Assembly: GCF_000330505.1 (NCBI RefSeq)
Contig: NW_004191777.1
Coordinates: 378,214-442,213, forward strand
Source of the DNA: Entamoeba invadens IP1
Taxonomy: Eukaryota > Evosea > Mastigamoebida > Endamoebidae
DNA length: 64,000 nucleotides
Direction: 5' to 3'
The notes beneath the pieces were generated by a model, which worked only from the letters and a program-made list of their open reading frames with translations, ran no database searches and had not been told where the DNA came from. Shown here one piece after another: positions 1-10,892 of this stretch. Position 1 is the stretch's first letter. Each line of letters begins with the position of its first letter. The position numbers were made by a program, and so were the translations under genes.

Positions 1-905
1 TTTTACTATTTTTAATTATTTTTGTATTTTATTGTGAAAAACATTCTTTTAATTAATTTTAATAATTGTTATTTTATCCAATAATAATGGAAGGACATAA
101 AGTGCTTTTGATATGTTTGTTCAATTTAAAAGCAATAAAATAAAACATATTATTAAAGACAAAACTTAATCCACACCATAAACATCAAATGTTTATTCAA
201 GATTGCTCAATTGATTTCATTAGATATTCACATATGTATTGAATACATACCGTCGTATCTGAGTAGTGAAATTATTAATTGAAAATATTTTGAATTATTT
301 TAATAATAATATGTATTATTATAAACATTACATTATATTTATATTAATAGTGATCTATTAAAAAACAATACATTTAATTATATAATAATACTTTTTGTTA
401 AATAAAATATTATTTAGTTTTAAAATAATATTATTTGATTTATAATACAAATATAAATATTTGTTTTTTATTCAAATAAAAATCATTAGAGTATTATTTT
501 TTGAATACAAATTTTATTGTTTTAATATAATAATATATATTGTATAAATACTATAAAGAGTTGATTGATATAGTATTTTAATATCCTAAAGTAGAAGTTA
601 ATATTTTATAATAAAAATATATAACCTCTTTTTACTATAAACACAATAAAAAAATATATACAGTCTTCATAACTAGCAAGTCGTATGGCCAATACACACC
701 ACTGGATCTCTTCGACCACTTTTGTGTTTTGCTCTTTCGAGTATCACGTGTGTTTGTCTTTCCACATCACAACAGTGAAAACTGGCTATCTTCATGACAC
801 TAGCCACAACTCCCAACATATACATTTTCGACCAAGCGCTGAGTCAGAGAGACATTCATCGAACCACCAACAATAAATACATTTTCACAAAGCACTTGAT
901 AAAAC
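1..905. other. AT-rich intergenic segment
   Basis: Positions 1 to about 660 are extremely AT-rich with no convincing coding potential. From about 670 to 905 the base composition rises markedly. A 63-codon open frame (685-876, plus) starts with ATG there, but I see no domain in it. This part may be the 3' untranslated region of the minus-strand RRM gene or an unrecognised RNA. Confidence 0.5.
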
Positions 906-1544
906 TCAGTCCGAGCCCATATATTTAGTCAGATCTGAATCCATTTGTTTGAGTCGAGTCTCGAATGGCAATCTTGGCTTACGGCCGCCCACTTTCTTGG
1001 TATTTGTTCTCGTAGCTTCTTTATTGACAAATCGCTTCAAGCCACTTCTCCCCAATATACGTCTCTCCAAATAGCGTTCTCTTGACGCGACCTCTCGCAT
1101 CACTTGGTTAACAATTCTGTTTTTGTATGAATCAAGTGGGCTTTTGTTCGTATTTTTGTGCATTTTACGTCGTTCTTGGACGTTGTGAACCTTCTTTGGT
1201 ACAATTGAGATGGACAATAGTCTTCCATCAAACTCCACTTCCTTAGATGATTCAATGACCTGTTTAATCTTCTCTTCGTCATCCTTCAAAGTGATCAAAG
1301 CCGTTTTTGTAAGGTCTGGAGCAGAAAGAAGTTTGCTCGAGATGACAGTTAACTGCCAATGTTCGCAGAGTTTCTGTAAGTCCTCTGATGTCATAGTCGG
1401 TGATAAGTTCATCACTTTGACTTGAAATCCATCAACCTTAGCAACTGGTTTATCAGCTTTGTCCATACGGGGTGGTAACTCGCCGTCTCTTGTTGTTTCT
1501 CTTTCTTTTCGATCAAACCGTCTTCCATATCTTCTCCTTTCCAT
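906..1544 (-). CDS. RRM protein, ALYREF/Yra1-like mRNA export adaptor (candidate)
   Basis: A 212-residue protein with an Arg-rich basic N-terminus (MERRRYGRRF), one RNA-recognition-motif fold at about residues 40-117 and a basic linker. The C-terminal motif LKQMDSDLTKYM (about 199-210) resembles the UAP56-binding motif that ends ALYREF/Yra1 proteins. In other eukaryotes ALYREF couples spliced mRNA to the TREX export machinery in the nucleus. The layout of basic tail, single RRM, basic linker and terminal acidic helix fits that family in order and length. The RNP motifs are degenerate, so another RRM protein is possible. It is a single exon with the start at the first ATG, and the next gene upstream is about 390 bp away. 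Confidence 0.6.
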   Translation of the reverse strand: MERRRYGRRFDRKERETTRDGELPPRMDKADKPVAKVDGFQVKVMNLSPTMTSEDLQKLCEHWQLTVISSKLLSAPDLTKTALITLKDDEEKIKQVIESSKEVEFDGRLLSISIVPKKVHNVQERRKMHKNTNKSPLDSYKNRIVNQVMREVASRERYLERRILGRSGLKRFVNKEATRTNTKKVGGRKPRLPFETRLKQMDSDLTKYMGSD

Positions 1545-1727
1545 CTTTACTTATTTTCAAGTTTGAGTTCCTTTTTTTATATAACCTATTTATCTCTTTT
1601 TGTCATATTTCTATAATTAACTCCAAAGAATTATTTTTTGTTATAATTTTGTTATAACAAAAAATAGTTAAGATATAACTCATATCATTTTATAGTTGTT
1701 TTATTAATTATGTGGTTAAAAAAAGAT

Positions 1728-1930
1728 ATAACATTTTAAATAACATTTTAAATAACATTTTAAATAACATTTTAAATAACATTTTAAATAACATTTTAAA
1801 TAACATTTTAAATAACATTTTAAATAACATTTAAATAACATTTAAATAACATTTAAATAACATTTAAATAACATTTAAATAACATTTAAATAACATTTAA
1901 ATAACATTTAAATAACATTTAAATAACATT
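1728..1930. repeat. Tandem repeat switching from a 12-mer to an 11-mer unit
   Basis: Eight exact copies of ATAACATTTTAA (1728-1823) are followed without a break by nine exact copies of the one-base-shorter ATAACATTTAA (1824-1922), then a partial unit. The array ends immediately next to the stop codon of the minus-strand Rab gene (stop at 1932-1934), so it would form the start of that gene's 3' untranslated region. Confidence 0.97.
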
Positions 1931-1931
1931 T

Positions 1932-2606
1932 TCAGCAACACCCCGACGATGAAGACTTAATTACCTCATTCTGGTCTGGACCAACGAGATTCTCTGGTGT
2001 TCGTGGGAGTGTCTCGACAATTTTTCCAAAAAGCTCTTTAACCCCTTTTTTTGTCTTAGCAGAAGTCTCGAAATAGTCCATTTTTAAAACACTTGCGTAA
2101 CACGAGGCAGCTTCCTTGGTGACTGCTCGGATCTCAGTCAAGTCTTCTTTGTTGCCCACGAGAAACAGCTTTGCTCCCAAATCGTTTACTTTACTAACCC
2201 ATTGTTGAGCTTTCAAATAAGATTCCTTTATTGTTAATTAGTTGAGTTAATAACTTAATTAATTGATATGAAGTAATGAATGAAGTGATTTATAACAAAC
2301 AGTGGAAGTTAAGTCAAACACAATGATTACACATTTGCTGCCTCGATAGTACATTGGTGTAATCGAGTTGTAGCGTTCTTGCCCCGCTGTGTCCCAAATC
2401 TCTAAAGACACAGTCACCTCTGGTGATACTTCATATCTTTTCATGACAAAAGCAGCCCCAATAGTACTGCTCATCGTTTCACTAAAAAGGTCTCTGCACT
2501 CGCTTGAAACAATTGAAGATTTCCCCACATTTGTACTCCCAAGCAAAACAACTTTAAATTGGTACGTTTGCATGCCACTTTCAAGTTCTTTCTTCCAATT
2601 ATTCAA
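1932..2606 (-). CDS. Rab-family small GTPase (two exons)
   Basis: Exon 1 is 2301-2606 and exon 2 is 1932-2225, separated by a 75-nt intron (donor GTTTGT, acceptor AAG). The splice restores the typical Rab text FDLTSTESYLKAQQW and gives 199 residues. Visible motifs are the P-loop GSTNVGKS, a switch I Thr in STIGAAF, WDTAGQE, the guanine-specificity motif NKED and ETSAK. The C-terminus SSSSGCC supplies a double-cysteine geranylgeranylation site. Rab GTPases recruit effectors to vesicle membranes. The insertion-free core and the TIGAAF switch resemble the Rab5/Rab21/Rab22 group, but I do not assign a subtype. The tandem array at 1728-1930 begins right after the stop codon. Confidence 0.93.
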
Positions 2607-2851
2607 GTTGCATTATTTTTATTATTTATTACTAGAGTTATTGTTTTTCTGTAGTTTACAAAACTGCTGAATAATTCGTTCTTTGAAAAGCAAAAATTTC
2701 CACAGACTTTTCACATGGCTCGTTACAAAATGATATGAATTAATGTTATTATTGATGTATTAATAATAATGCTTATTTCTAATATATGTATTATTCTTAT
2801 TCATTCATATTATATGTAATTTGAATCAACTCTCATTAAACTATAATTCAT

Positions 2852-4333
2852 TTAAAAAAATAACGACAAGTGCAGAATAATCACTGCAACAATCATTAGT
2901 ATTGTAGCCCCAGCAGCAATTGCATACATCCCATATGCCAACAGTTCTTTAAGGGTTATACGATCGTTGTCAAACACGGTATCATTTGAAGTATGATTGT
3001 TATGACTCTCATCATTGCTCTGATGGGAAAGACTTCCCTCAGAAATAGAAGAACTATACTCCTCCATACTATTCGATGATTCATTTCGACTCGTTTGGCT
3101 TTGTTCGTGACTTTGGCTTGATGCTTCGCTTGGTGTTTCACTTTGGTTGTGGACAGGGTTAATTGCTGGGTCGTTGCTTGTGTTATACAACACCGGTTGT
3201 ACATCGACAACGCTTCTAAAAGTGCCATAAGGACCCGCCTCAACATCAGAAAACGCAACATGATGAACCAAAGAGATAGGGATGTCTTCGTTATCATTCC
3301 CACCAATCCCACACAACGCCTCTTGCGCCAATTTGATATATCCACCAAGCCCCCAATTCTTCCCCCAACTGTTTCTTACAATAATATAGTCGACTCCATT
3401 TTCTCTCCCATAGCCAACAACTCCAATGACATGTGTTGTGATTTCATTCTTACTGCACCCAACATTTTTCAATATGCCGCCGGCGTATCCACTCCACCCA
3501 ATTGGTTTCACACATGACACAAAACTCCCGTAGTGATGCACTATTTGTTTTAAAGTCGCGACGTCTTGTGCATCATCAAATAAAGTATAACTCAATTTCA
3601 TTGGAGTTTTCTTGCCCTTTTGACACCCTTTGTTCGTCGAAGGAGATGTCCCCGAGTAGTAAGGATAGTCATCAGCAAGAGAAATGTAGTGACTGTAATC
3701 AAGAGGACCATCTGCGTACCCGCCTCGACATCTTTCCCCGTTAACCTCACAATCCAAGAGTTGTTGTGGACTCATCATTTTGTATGTGGGAACTCCGTCT
3801 CTGTGATACGTTAAATTGGCGTATTTAATTTGGAGAGCCATTGCATTTGAAACGGAAAAACATGAGCCACACCCACCTTGGTCAAATTCCATTCCTTTAC
3901 AAAAGTCGATTTCGTTGTCTTTGATGGAGCCAAACAAAAGCTCTTGTCCACATGCAGAATAGTTTTCTGGGAGTGGTCCATTTGGGTGTGGAATTGGAAT
4001 ATGGATGTTGTTGTGAAGTCCTTTGGGGTGTGCGTGTGCTTTTTTTGTTGCGACTGTTTCCATAAACTCTGTCTCTGTTAAGTCACTGAATTGGTCCAAA
4101 TCGAAGTACGCGTCTTCATCTGATTCTCGTTGCGAATTTTTGAGTTGGATATCTTTCAGGTTCTTTAAAAACACTAGCTTCCGGCGGATTTCGTTGGTTC
4201 CTTCATATGCTTTGTGATATTTGAGTTTCCATGTAGACCATAAATCATGTTCAGAAGTGCTTGTGAGATAGTGGAGTCGAGATATTGGGCGAAGCGACAA
4301 ACAAAGTACAGCCATATGCAGTAAAAACCACAT
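2852..4333 (-). CDS. Papain-family (C1A) cysteine protease, membrane-anchored
   Basis: This 493-residue protein begins with a hydrophobic signal peptide (about 1-17). An I29 inhibitor-type prodomain (about 28-92) follows, and then the peptidase domain. The oxyanion Gln152 and catalytic Cys158 lie in DQGGCGSCF, His301 in THVIG and Asn321 in RNSWG. The residue after the catalytic Cys is Phe instead of the usual Trp. After about residue 385 there is a Ser/Asn/Gln/His-rich stalk with many N-glycosylation sequons, then one transmembrane helix (about 465-490) ending at the C-terminus. The prodomain plus C-terminal anchor matches the Entamoeba CP-B type of surface or phagosomal protease, which degrades host proteins. 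It is one exon, and all catalytic residues are present. Confidence 0.92.
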   Translation of the reverse strand: MWFLLHMAVLCLSLRPISRLHYLTSTSEHDLWSTWKLKYHKAYEGTNEIRRKLVFLKNLKDIQLKNSQRESDEDAYFDLDQFSDLTETEFMETVATKKAHAHPKGLHNNIHIPIPHPNGPLPENYSACGQELLFGSIKDNEIDFCKGMEFDQGGCGSCFSVSNAMALQIKYANLTYHRDGVPTYKMMSPQQLLDCEVNGERCRGGYADGPLDYSHYISLADDYPYYSGTSPSTNKGCQKGKKTPMKLSYTLFDDAQDVATLKQIVHHYGSFVSCVKPIGWSGYAGGILKNVGCSKNEITTHVIGVVGYGRENGVDYIIVRNSWGKNWGLGGYIKLAQEALCGIGGNDNEDIPISLVHHVAFSDVEAGPYGTFRSVVDVQPVLYNTSNDPAINPVHNQSETPSEASSQSHEQSQTSRNESSNSMEEYSSSISEGSLSHQSNDESHNNHTSNDTVFDNDRITLKELLAYGMYAIAAGATILMIVAVIILHLSLFF

Positions 4334-5389
4334 AATTGATTTTAGATTTCTAGTTCACTCCTTTTTGTTTTCATTATAGTGTTTTTGGTTCAAAGTATTT
4401 GGTTTGCTATTTATAGTTTGTTAATCCTTTTATTGTTAAAGCAATTTTTGTGTTGTAAATCGGGATGTTTTATTATTAAATCAAATTGTACTATTTAAAA
4501 ACCATTTAAATAGTTTGTTTCATTGAAAAAAAACAGAGAATTTAATATATTTATTTAATAATATATAATATATAAAAACTTGAATTGTCAATTCATTCTT
4601 GATTCAAATAAACATTTTTTAAGTTAGTTGATTATTTGTTTTTAATTATATTTTAATTAAAAATGTAACATTTTATACAAATAAAAGTGTATAATTTAAC
4701 TAATTTTTATTATTTATTATTATTATTANNNNNNNNNNNNNNNNNNNNNNNNNNNNNNNNNNNNNNNNNNNNNNNNNNNNNNNNNNNNNNNNNNNNNNNN
4801 NNNNNNNNNNNNNNNNNNNNNNNNNNNNTATAATTATTATTGTTTTGTTATTTTTTTCAAACTATAAAATAATTATTTGATAATAAAATAAATCATTTTC
4901 AAAAATGAAAAACCCGAAAAAACACGCCAAAAATTTAAAAAATACAACGAAAAAAAAACAGAAAAAATAAAAACCACAGAATTTGGAATTTTATAGAATA
5001 AATTCAGTTAATTATTATAACAAAAAAATAGCGAGTTTTTAAATAAATTTAAAAATATTTGGGAACATCATTTCAAAATGATAAATATTATTATTTCTAT
5101 TTTCTGAACATTTTTGTTTTGTATTTGTCGATATAATAATTAATGAATAATAATAACAAAAATAATAAAACATTTTCGTCTTGAAAATCGGGAAATAAAA
5201 AACATCAAAAAACACTTTTAGTGGCACATTATTTGCACCTCAAAAAAGGTACAAATAATTGAACGTTGTTTATTTAATAGTACACAAAATGTACTAAATT
5301 AATTTTAAATACAAATAATGTAACGACCAATTTGTTCAAAAAATGTTTTCTCACTTATAAAAAGCGATTTTTTAATAATCAGACACCAC
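4334..5389. other. AT-rich intergenic segment with assembly gap
   Basis: The 1056 bases between the protease and the Myb gene are strongly AT-rich and contain the gap at 4729-4828. I see no coding region. The 50 bp before the Myb start contain TATAAAAAG (about 5357), a plausible core-promoter element. Confidence 0.6.
4729..4828. other. Assembly gap (100 N)
   Basis: Exactly 100 Ns. All three gaps in the window have this size, so the number is a placeholder and not a measured length. Confidence 1.
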
Positions 5390-5797
5390 ATGTCCGTTAG
5401 CATTGCTACACAAGAAAACCTTCTTGCACTCTTTGACCATCAAGAGGAGGAATTGAAACAAATTTTAACGTTCACACATCTCTCTTTGAATGTCCCAGTG
5501 TGTGTTAGCCCAATAACTCAGCGCTATTGGAACGACAATGAACACATGAAGTTTTTGATATGCATTTGCTTTCTCAACGCAACATCTTCCAAACGACTAC
5601 CTGTCTCCAAGATCAGCGAGTTTGTCGAAACACGAACAGCAGTTCAGGTTAGAACTCACGCTCAGAAGTACTTTGCTACAAAACAAAAAGGCAAACATAT
5701 GAATCAAGACGTCATCACGCTCATGAAGCAAAACATAGAAAAGCTCAGGAAGACTTTTGGCCGAGAAAGACCTGTCATGGTTTACAAGTCTTTATAA
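5390..5797 (+). CDS. SHAQKYF-type single-repeat Myb protein
   Basis: The protein has 135 residues. The Myb-like repeat runs from about Trp47 to 100: W-x3-EHMKFL, then KISEFVETRTAVQV, then RTHAQKYF (88-95). This final motif is the diagnostic SHAQKYF-type third helix, here with Arg-Thr before HAQKYF. Proteins with one such repeat bind DNA as transcription factors. In Entamoeba, members of this class have been linked to stage-specific gene expression. The start is the first ATG, about 35 bp downstream of TATAAAAAG. A short basic C-terminal tail follows the repeat, and no other domain is seen. Confidence 0.88.
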   Translation: MSVSIATQENLLALFDHQEEELKQILTFTHLSLNVPVCVSPITQRYWNDNEHMKFLICICFLNATSSKRLPVSKISEFVETRTAVQVRTHAQKYFATKQKGKHMNQDVITLMKQNIEKLRKTFGRERPVMVYKSL

Positions 5798-6672
5798 AGG
5801 ATTTGGTTGTGATAAATATATATTGTTTGCTTTTGATTTACTTTTTATGATGATGTTATTTCATTTCATTTTTAAATTCTGGTTTTTTGAACCATATTTT
5901 AATAAAATATTAAATTAATAATTTATTATCATTATTTAGTTTGATACTCGATCATTTCGTCATTCTATATTTGCATCACCAATGTTACAAAAATTGCACA
6001 AATAAAAGAGATTTATTTTATAATATTGAATAATTAAAAAACTATTATTTTAATATTGCTATTTGTTTGCAAAAATAGAATTTTTTTAATTATCAAATTA
6101 TTATAGTAAATTTATCTATATTTTTTTTCTATAAATAATTGTGAGATTTGAAGAAAAAAGAGATTCACCTTTAAAATCTTTCATGATAAAAAGGTTAAAA
6201 ATTTTTATTTATCTTCATTTATTAATTAGAAATTATATTTATTTAGTTATTTTATAAAACTGACAGCACAACATGGTTATTCAATTGTATATAAGTCTTT
6301 TATTAGATTCTAATTTAAATAAACCATTCTTATAGTTTTAAAACTTGGAAATTTTTAGTGTTTATGGTTTTAGAATGTACGATTATTAAATAGTTTTGTT
6401 TAATAAAAATTTATCAATAAAGTTTTTAAAAAATGATGAAACAGATTATTTTATCTTCTCTAATAGAAAAATAATGAACAAATATTATTTAAGTATAGTT
6501 AAAACAAAAAACGAAAAAATACTGTACGAAAAAAAATCATTTTGGAATTATTAATTTAGTAAAAATTTCTTACAAAATGCTAATATTCAAATAAAAATTT
6601 CAAAGAAACAAATCATTGGTCTTACTTCTTTTTAAAATGCAAGAAACAAACAAACAAAGCGAACTATAAAAT
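5798..6672. other. AT-rich intergenic segment
   Basis: About 875 bases of very AT-rich sequence. I see no gene, RNA or long repeat in it. Confidence 0.6.
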
Positions 6673-7335
6673 ATGGCTATGAAGGTGAATCGTAAGTTGA
6701 TCAAGTTTGGGAAGGGTGTGACGATTTTATTTGTAGGTGACAAGGATTGTGGTAAGACGTGTGTTATCACCCGGTACATCAATGACATGTACTTTGAGGA
6801 GAAGATGGAACATGAAGAGTCAGTTTGTATATGTAAATAAAATGTGTATAAAAACGTATTATATTAAAATAGAAAAATGACGTGTTAGCGATTGAAAGAC
6901 TACCAAATGAATGGGGAGAATGTTGAAGTCCGTTTAGTTGAGTTTCGTCAGTGTGAATACAACGAAGAAGAGACGTTATCGATATTCCGTAAAGCAAATG
7001 CGTTGATTTGTTGTTTTCCATCGAATGAAGGGATGAAAGCGATGCAGCAATGGATGAATTATGTTGACCGATTTATTACATCCGACAAGTTATGGTTTAT
7101 CTGCCAAACAAAAACCGATCTTGGGTGTATGGACATTCCAATAGAAGACCGAAAAACGTTTACCTTCCAACACACATTCACAAAATACTTTGAAGTCTCA
7201 TCGAAAACAGGAGAAAACATTCAAAATGCTTTGAATGAAGTCATCGACATAACTGTAAAGAAATTTGTTAATTTCGAACCAAAGCCGTCACAACCGGAAC
7301 CTGCTCCTAGAAGAGAAATTTGCACTGTTGTGTGA
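6673..7335 (+). CDS. Atypical Rho/Ras-like GTPase with CaaX box (two exons)
   Basis: Exon 1 is 6673-6822 and exon 2 is 6889-7335, with a 66-nt intron (GTTTGT...TAG, phase 0). The product is 198 residues. Exon 1 carries the P-loop GDKDCGKT. Exon 2 has QTKTDLG where Rho proteins have TKxD, and VSSKTGENI where the G5 SAK motif lies. The C-terminus is CTVV, a CaaX prenylation box preceded by a basic, proline-rich tail. The DxxG motif of switch II is absent: the equivalent strand reads RLVEFRQCE. The protein therefore probably hydrolyses GTP poorly or differently. It is most like a divergent Rho/Ras family member that signals at membranes. Confidence 0.8.
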
Positions 7336-7525
7336 CGTCTACTGTCTGAACAATTTAACCCATTCTTGTAGTTTCCACTCCTTTTTTTTATCCTTATCAA
7401 CTATAATGGACTTGGTATTAGATAAAGTTCATATTAAACTATAAAAAGTACTTCCCAAATTCCTCTGAAAATGGTTGGGTGAATTATTTATACCAAAAAG
7501 GTGGTTGAGGGAATCTGTTAATTCA

Positions 7526-9688
7526 ATGAGCGTCAACCAGAAACAAGTGACACTGAAATCCAATCCAAACGATTCAAAGCAAAATAAATTTATGCTACGG
7601 AAAGTCGAGTTGTGTGATATCAGTTCCAAAACAAATCCAGACTCTTTAGCGAACAAATGGATGTGTGGAGTCATCGTAAGCTCGAGGCAATGCTTCAAAA
7701 ATGATAAAGATGGGACTCCAGAAATTGATTATGAGGAGGTTGTAGTTGGTAATGGCGAGCACTTTGTCATCATTCAATTTGCTCCAATACTTTTTGGGTC
7801 GAAAATTAATTTGGAGAAGTACTTTTCCGCACACAGAAAAATCATATTGGAGAACATCCCAGTGAGGAAAGTTGTTAACAAACAGGGTTGTGTCATATTG
7901 AATGTCGGGACAACAAGGAAACCAACTGAATTTTGCTTGAGGGTGTTTAACAACGAAGTGAAGTACGTGTTCAAACTTTTAGATTTGGGAGTCATCAAAA
8001 CAGAAGTACCAACAACGCTCGAACACTATATATTAGACGACGTGCAATACTTAAAAGGCGAGTATTACCCAAACGTTCTCACAATCTCCAAAACAAAAGA
8101 AATGCGACGCGATGGGAAGTTTCTGGATTTTGTTGGGTATGTTGTGAGTTTTGCAACGAACTTCTGTGAGCGCAGACGAGGGACAGTGTTTGTTGGGTAT
8201 ACTGCAGATGACGTTAAAAACTATGAAAAGGGGCAATCCGAAGAATTTCAAATACCTGGCCTTCTTGGGGTAGGACGGGTGTTTGAAGTTGTGTTTGAAA
8301 ACATCACACAAAACCCACTGAACAAGTGGATTAAAGTCAGTGGGTACCAATTTGAAGGGGAATTAGTCCGCGTGTGTTCTGAGAGTTGTGTACTTCTTAA
8401 TGATAATGACAATGAAGTTTACTTTAAGAAGAACGACATTATAACAACAGTTGTTGAGATGGCAGAGAGGAAGGAAAGTAAGACGAATAAAGGGTTTATC
8501 AATGCACTGGAGAAGTTCCAACAGTCTTTGATTGAAAGGATGAGCGCCACAGACAAAGAGAAAATAATAAACATCACTCAAAACCAGAAAGTCAAAAAAG
8601 AACTTGGTGCACAGACGGACAACGCTATTGAGATGCACCAGACATCCGGGATAGAATATAAAATGTCAGAACTTGGCGAAAAGAAAGAGCAGTCACAAAT
8701 CACACAAAACACGATTGATGAGATAATGGCAGAATACAGTCAAGACCATGTCCAGGCACTTAACAAAGGCGAAGACGATAATAAGAATACGGAAAGTTTC
8801 AACTTTGGAGTGGATGATATCGACACCATCATGGAAACTTTCGAAAAAGAAGAGAAAAAGACTGCTTGTGTCAAAGAAGAACATGGAACTGTTCAACTGA
8901 ATTCAAATGATAGTAAACTACAAAAGGAAGAACAGGAACTTATACAAGGAGACAACGTAACAAACCCTATTGTTCTTGATTTGAACAGCGAAAGCACACA
9001 AGAAGTGAGTGAACTACCCACGGAAGAAAATAATGGGAACGATGGGTGGGCGGAAGTACAAATTGAAAAGACTGCTCGAAAGACATTATGTCAATCCGAC
9101 ATATTAAAGTTGAGAAAAGCTGACTTGTTGGTGCAAACGGCCTCTGAAGAGGATTTTCCACGAAAGAGACCAAGTTGCGATGTGTTTTCGTCGAATTTTA
9201 ACAACGTTTCAGTCACCCAACTTACACAAAACGATGTTTTGGAGAGCAACTCAAAGTTAAAAAATGAGACTGACGCAACAGAAAAGACTAAAACGCCAAG
9301 CGAAATTCCACTTGTTTCCGATGATAAGTTTCTGCTCAGTGTGAAAATAGGGAAGTACACAATGAGCGATACACCAGACTTGATTAAGACCAAAATTTTT
9401 TTTGATTGCGTCTCCAGCAATAACGAGAAAGCTACCGTCACATTCACGGAGAGTCTTATTGTTTGTTTATTAATCTCTTGTGTTCTTCTGTGTATGAGTA
9501 ATTTGAAAGGGAATAACCGATAGGAACATTTGAAGATGATACTCAAACTCGACACAAAATTGAAATTTGTGGAATTTCTGAACGAGGCTCTTGTTGGCAA
9601 TTCAGTGCTAATGACAGTTACACAACGAGTTGATTATGAAACAGGTTCGCGGTATTTTGTGTGTGAACGAATCACTCTAACGTTTTAA
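7526..9688 (+). CDS. Conserved-looking protein of unknown function (two exons)
   Basis: Exon 1 is 7526-9460 and exon 2 is 9524-9688, with a 63-nt intron (GTTTGT...TAG). The splice is phase 0 and replaces an apparent hydrophobic tail with a soluble one ending ERITLTF. The product is about 699 residues. I chose the ATG at 7526 because the frame upstream holds only non-ATG codons. The N-terminal half (to about 330) is rich in beta-strand-like sequence. The middle (about 330-600) is a low-complexity acidic, Gln/Glu/Lys-rich linker with several TQ/SQ sites. The C-terminal ~100 residues again look folded. A linker flanked by small beta domains would fit an OB-fold DNA-repair or telomere protein, but no motif proves it. 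Confidence 0.75.
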
Positions 9689-10892
9689 ATACGAGTGAGG
9701 GACAAATATAATACTATTTATAAATGAGTGCCATATTGATAATTTGTTTATTGAAGTTTGAACGAGTTTAATAAATGAAGTATAGTAAAGTTAAGTACCA
9801 CTTCGACTAAAATATTGGTACTTTATAATTCTACAATAGTTGGTCAGAAAATATTTGTTGAAAGTCATATGTGGTGGTTAGTTCTGACCTATAGACATTT
9901 CCGTTGTAAGTGGTTTTGGATAGTGAAGGAGTCAAGTGTGAATAATTATACCCTTTTTGAATTTAAGAACAAAGTGTATTTTGAGCAATTCTACATTGGA
10001 TGACTATTGTATGATGTTAAAACATGTTGAATGAGTTTTTGTTGTTGTTTTTTAAAATGTGGTGTTCACCGAATCTTTATTTTTACAAACATTTAAGGAA
10101 TGGTTGGACATCCCTAACCCTTCAATCTACAAATAACAAAAGCATTTAGGCACTTTTATGACATTTTTACTTAATCCACTTGTCTCGTGTTAATTTGCTT
10201 TTTGTTCATTTATATGTTTTCCATTACATAATTTATGCCACAGTCGCAAAGAAAATCTTATCAAATTTTTTTGTCTTAAAAAAACTAAAACGATTCTTTG
10301 TCTATTTTTTCATCAGGATTATCAAAAAGATGTCTTTGAGTTTTCTTAAACACCCATGTCCTCGGGGAATCACACACCATTATTAAAAATAAAGCAAAGG
10401 CTGTTTTACATAAGAAAAAGGTTCGTTTTCTTTTGGATAAGAAAATTATTTCTTTAAAAGAAGTTTTTAAAGAAAACTATTTTAACGAACGAAGTTAAGA
10501 CTTGTTCTTTATTACATGCAAAAATATATTAGTGCCAATGGTAGTTTTACAATAAATAAGTGGTTCGTATATAATTAATTGTAAAAAATTCCGAAATTGT
10601 GTTTTTTTTACCAATAAACTTCTTTCGATTATTTGAACCCATCTATTATTAAGGTAACAACATATAATAAACAGAACAAAAATCGTGCGAAAAACAGCAC
10701 TATTAACCTTTTTGGACCATGAGTTCAAGGTTAAAACAATAATAACGTCTTTGCGATGGCTCGACCTTTTTCTGCCGTTGCTTCGAAATACTTCGTACAA
10801 TTTTTTTTCCTATAAATAAGATACAAGGTAAATTATGGTGAGAAAAAGGAAATAACAGTAGTGTCATTCCATATCACCATGTTTTTAATACA
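9689..10892. other. Intergenic segment, no supported gene
   Basis: About 1.2 kb. Open frames at 9815-10003, 10180-10386 (plus) and 10495-10800 (minus) lack ATG starts or recognisable domains. The minus frame lies just downstream of the broken gene at 10893-11298 and could be more of its debris. Confidence 0.45.

Noticed and set aside
1728..1930. CRISPR array
   Set aside because: Units are 11-12 bp with no spacers; this is a simple tandem repeat in a eukaryote. No CRISPR-like array exists in the window.
9091..9600. 169-codon minus-strand open frame
   Set aside because: Lies antisense to the 7526-9688 gene and spans its intron; no domain content.
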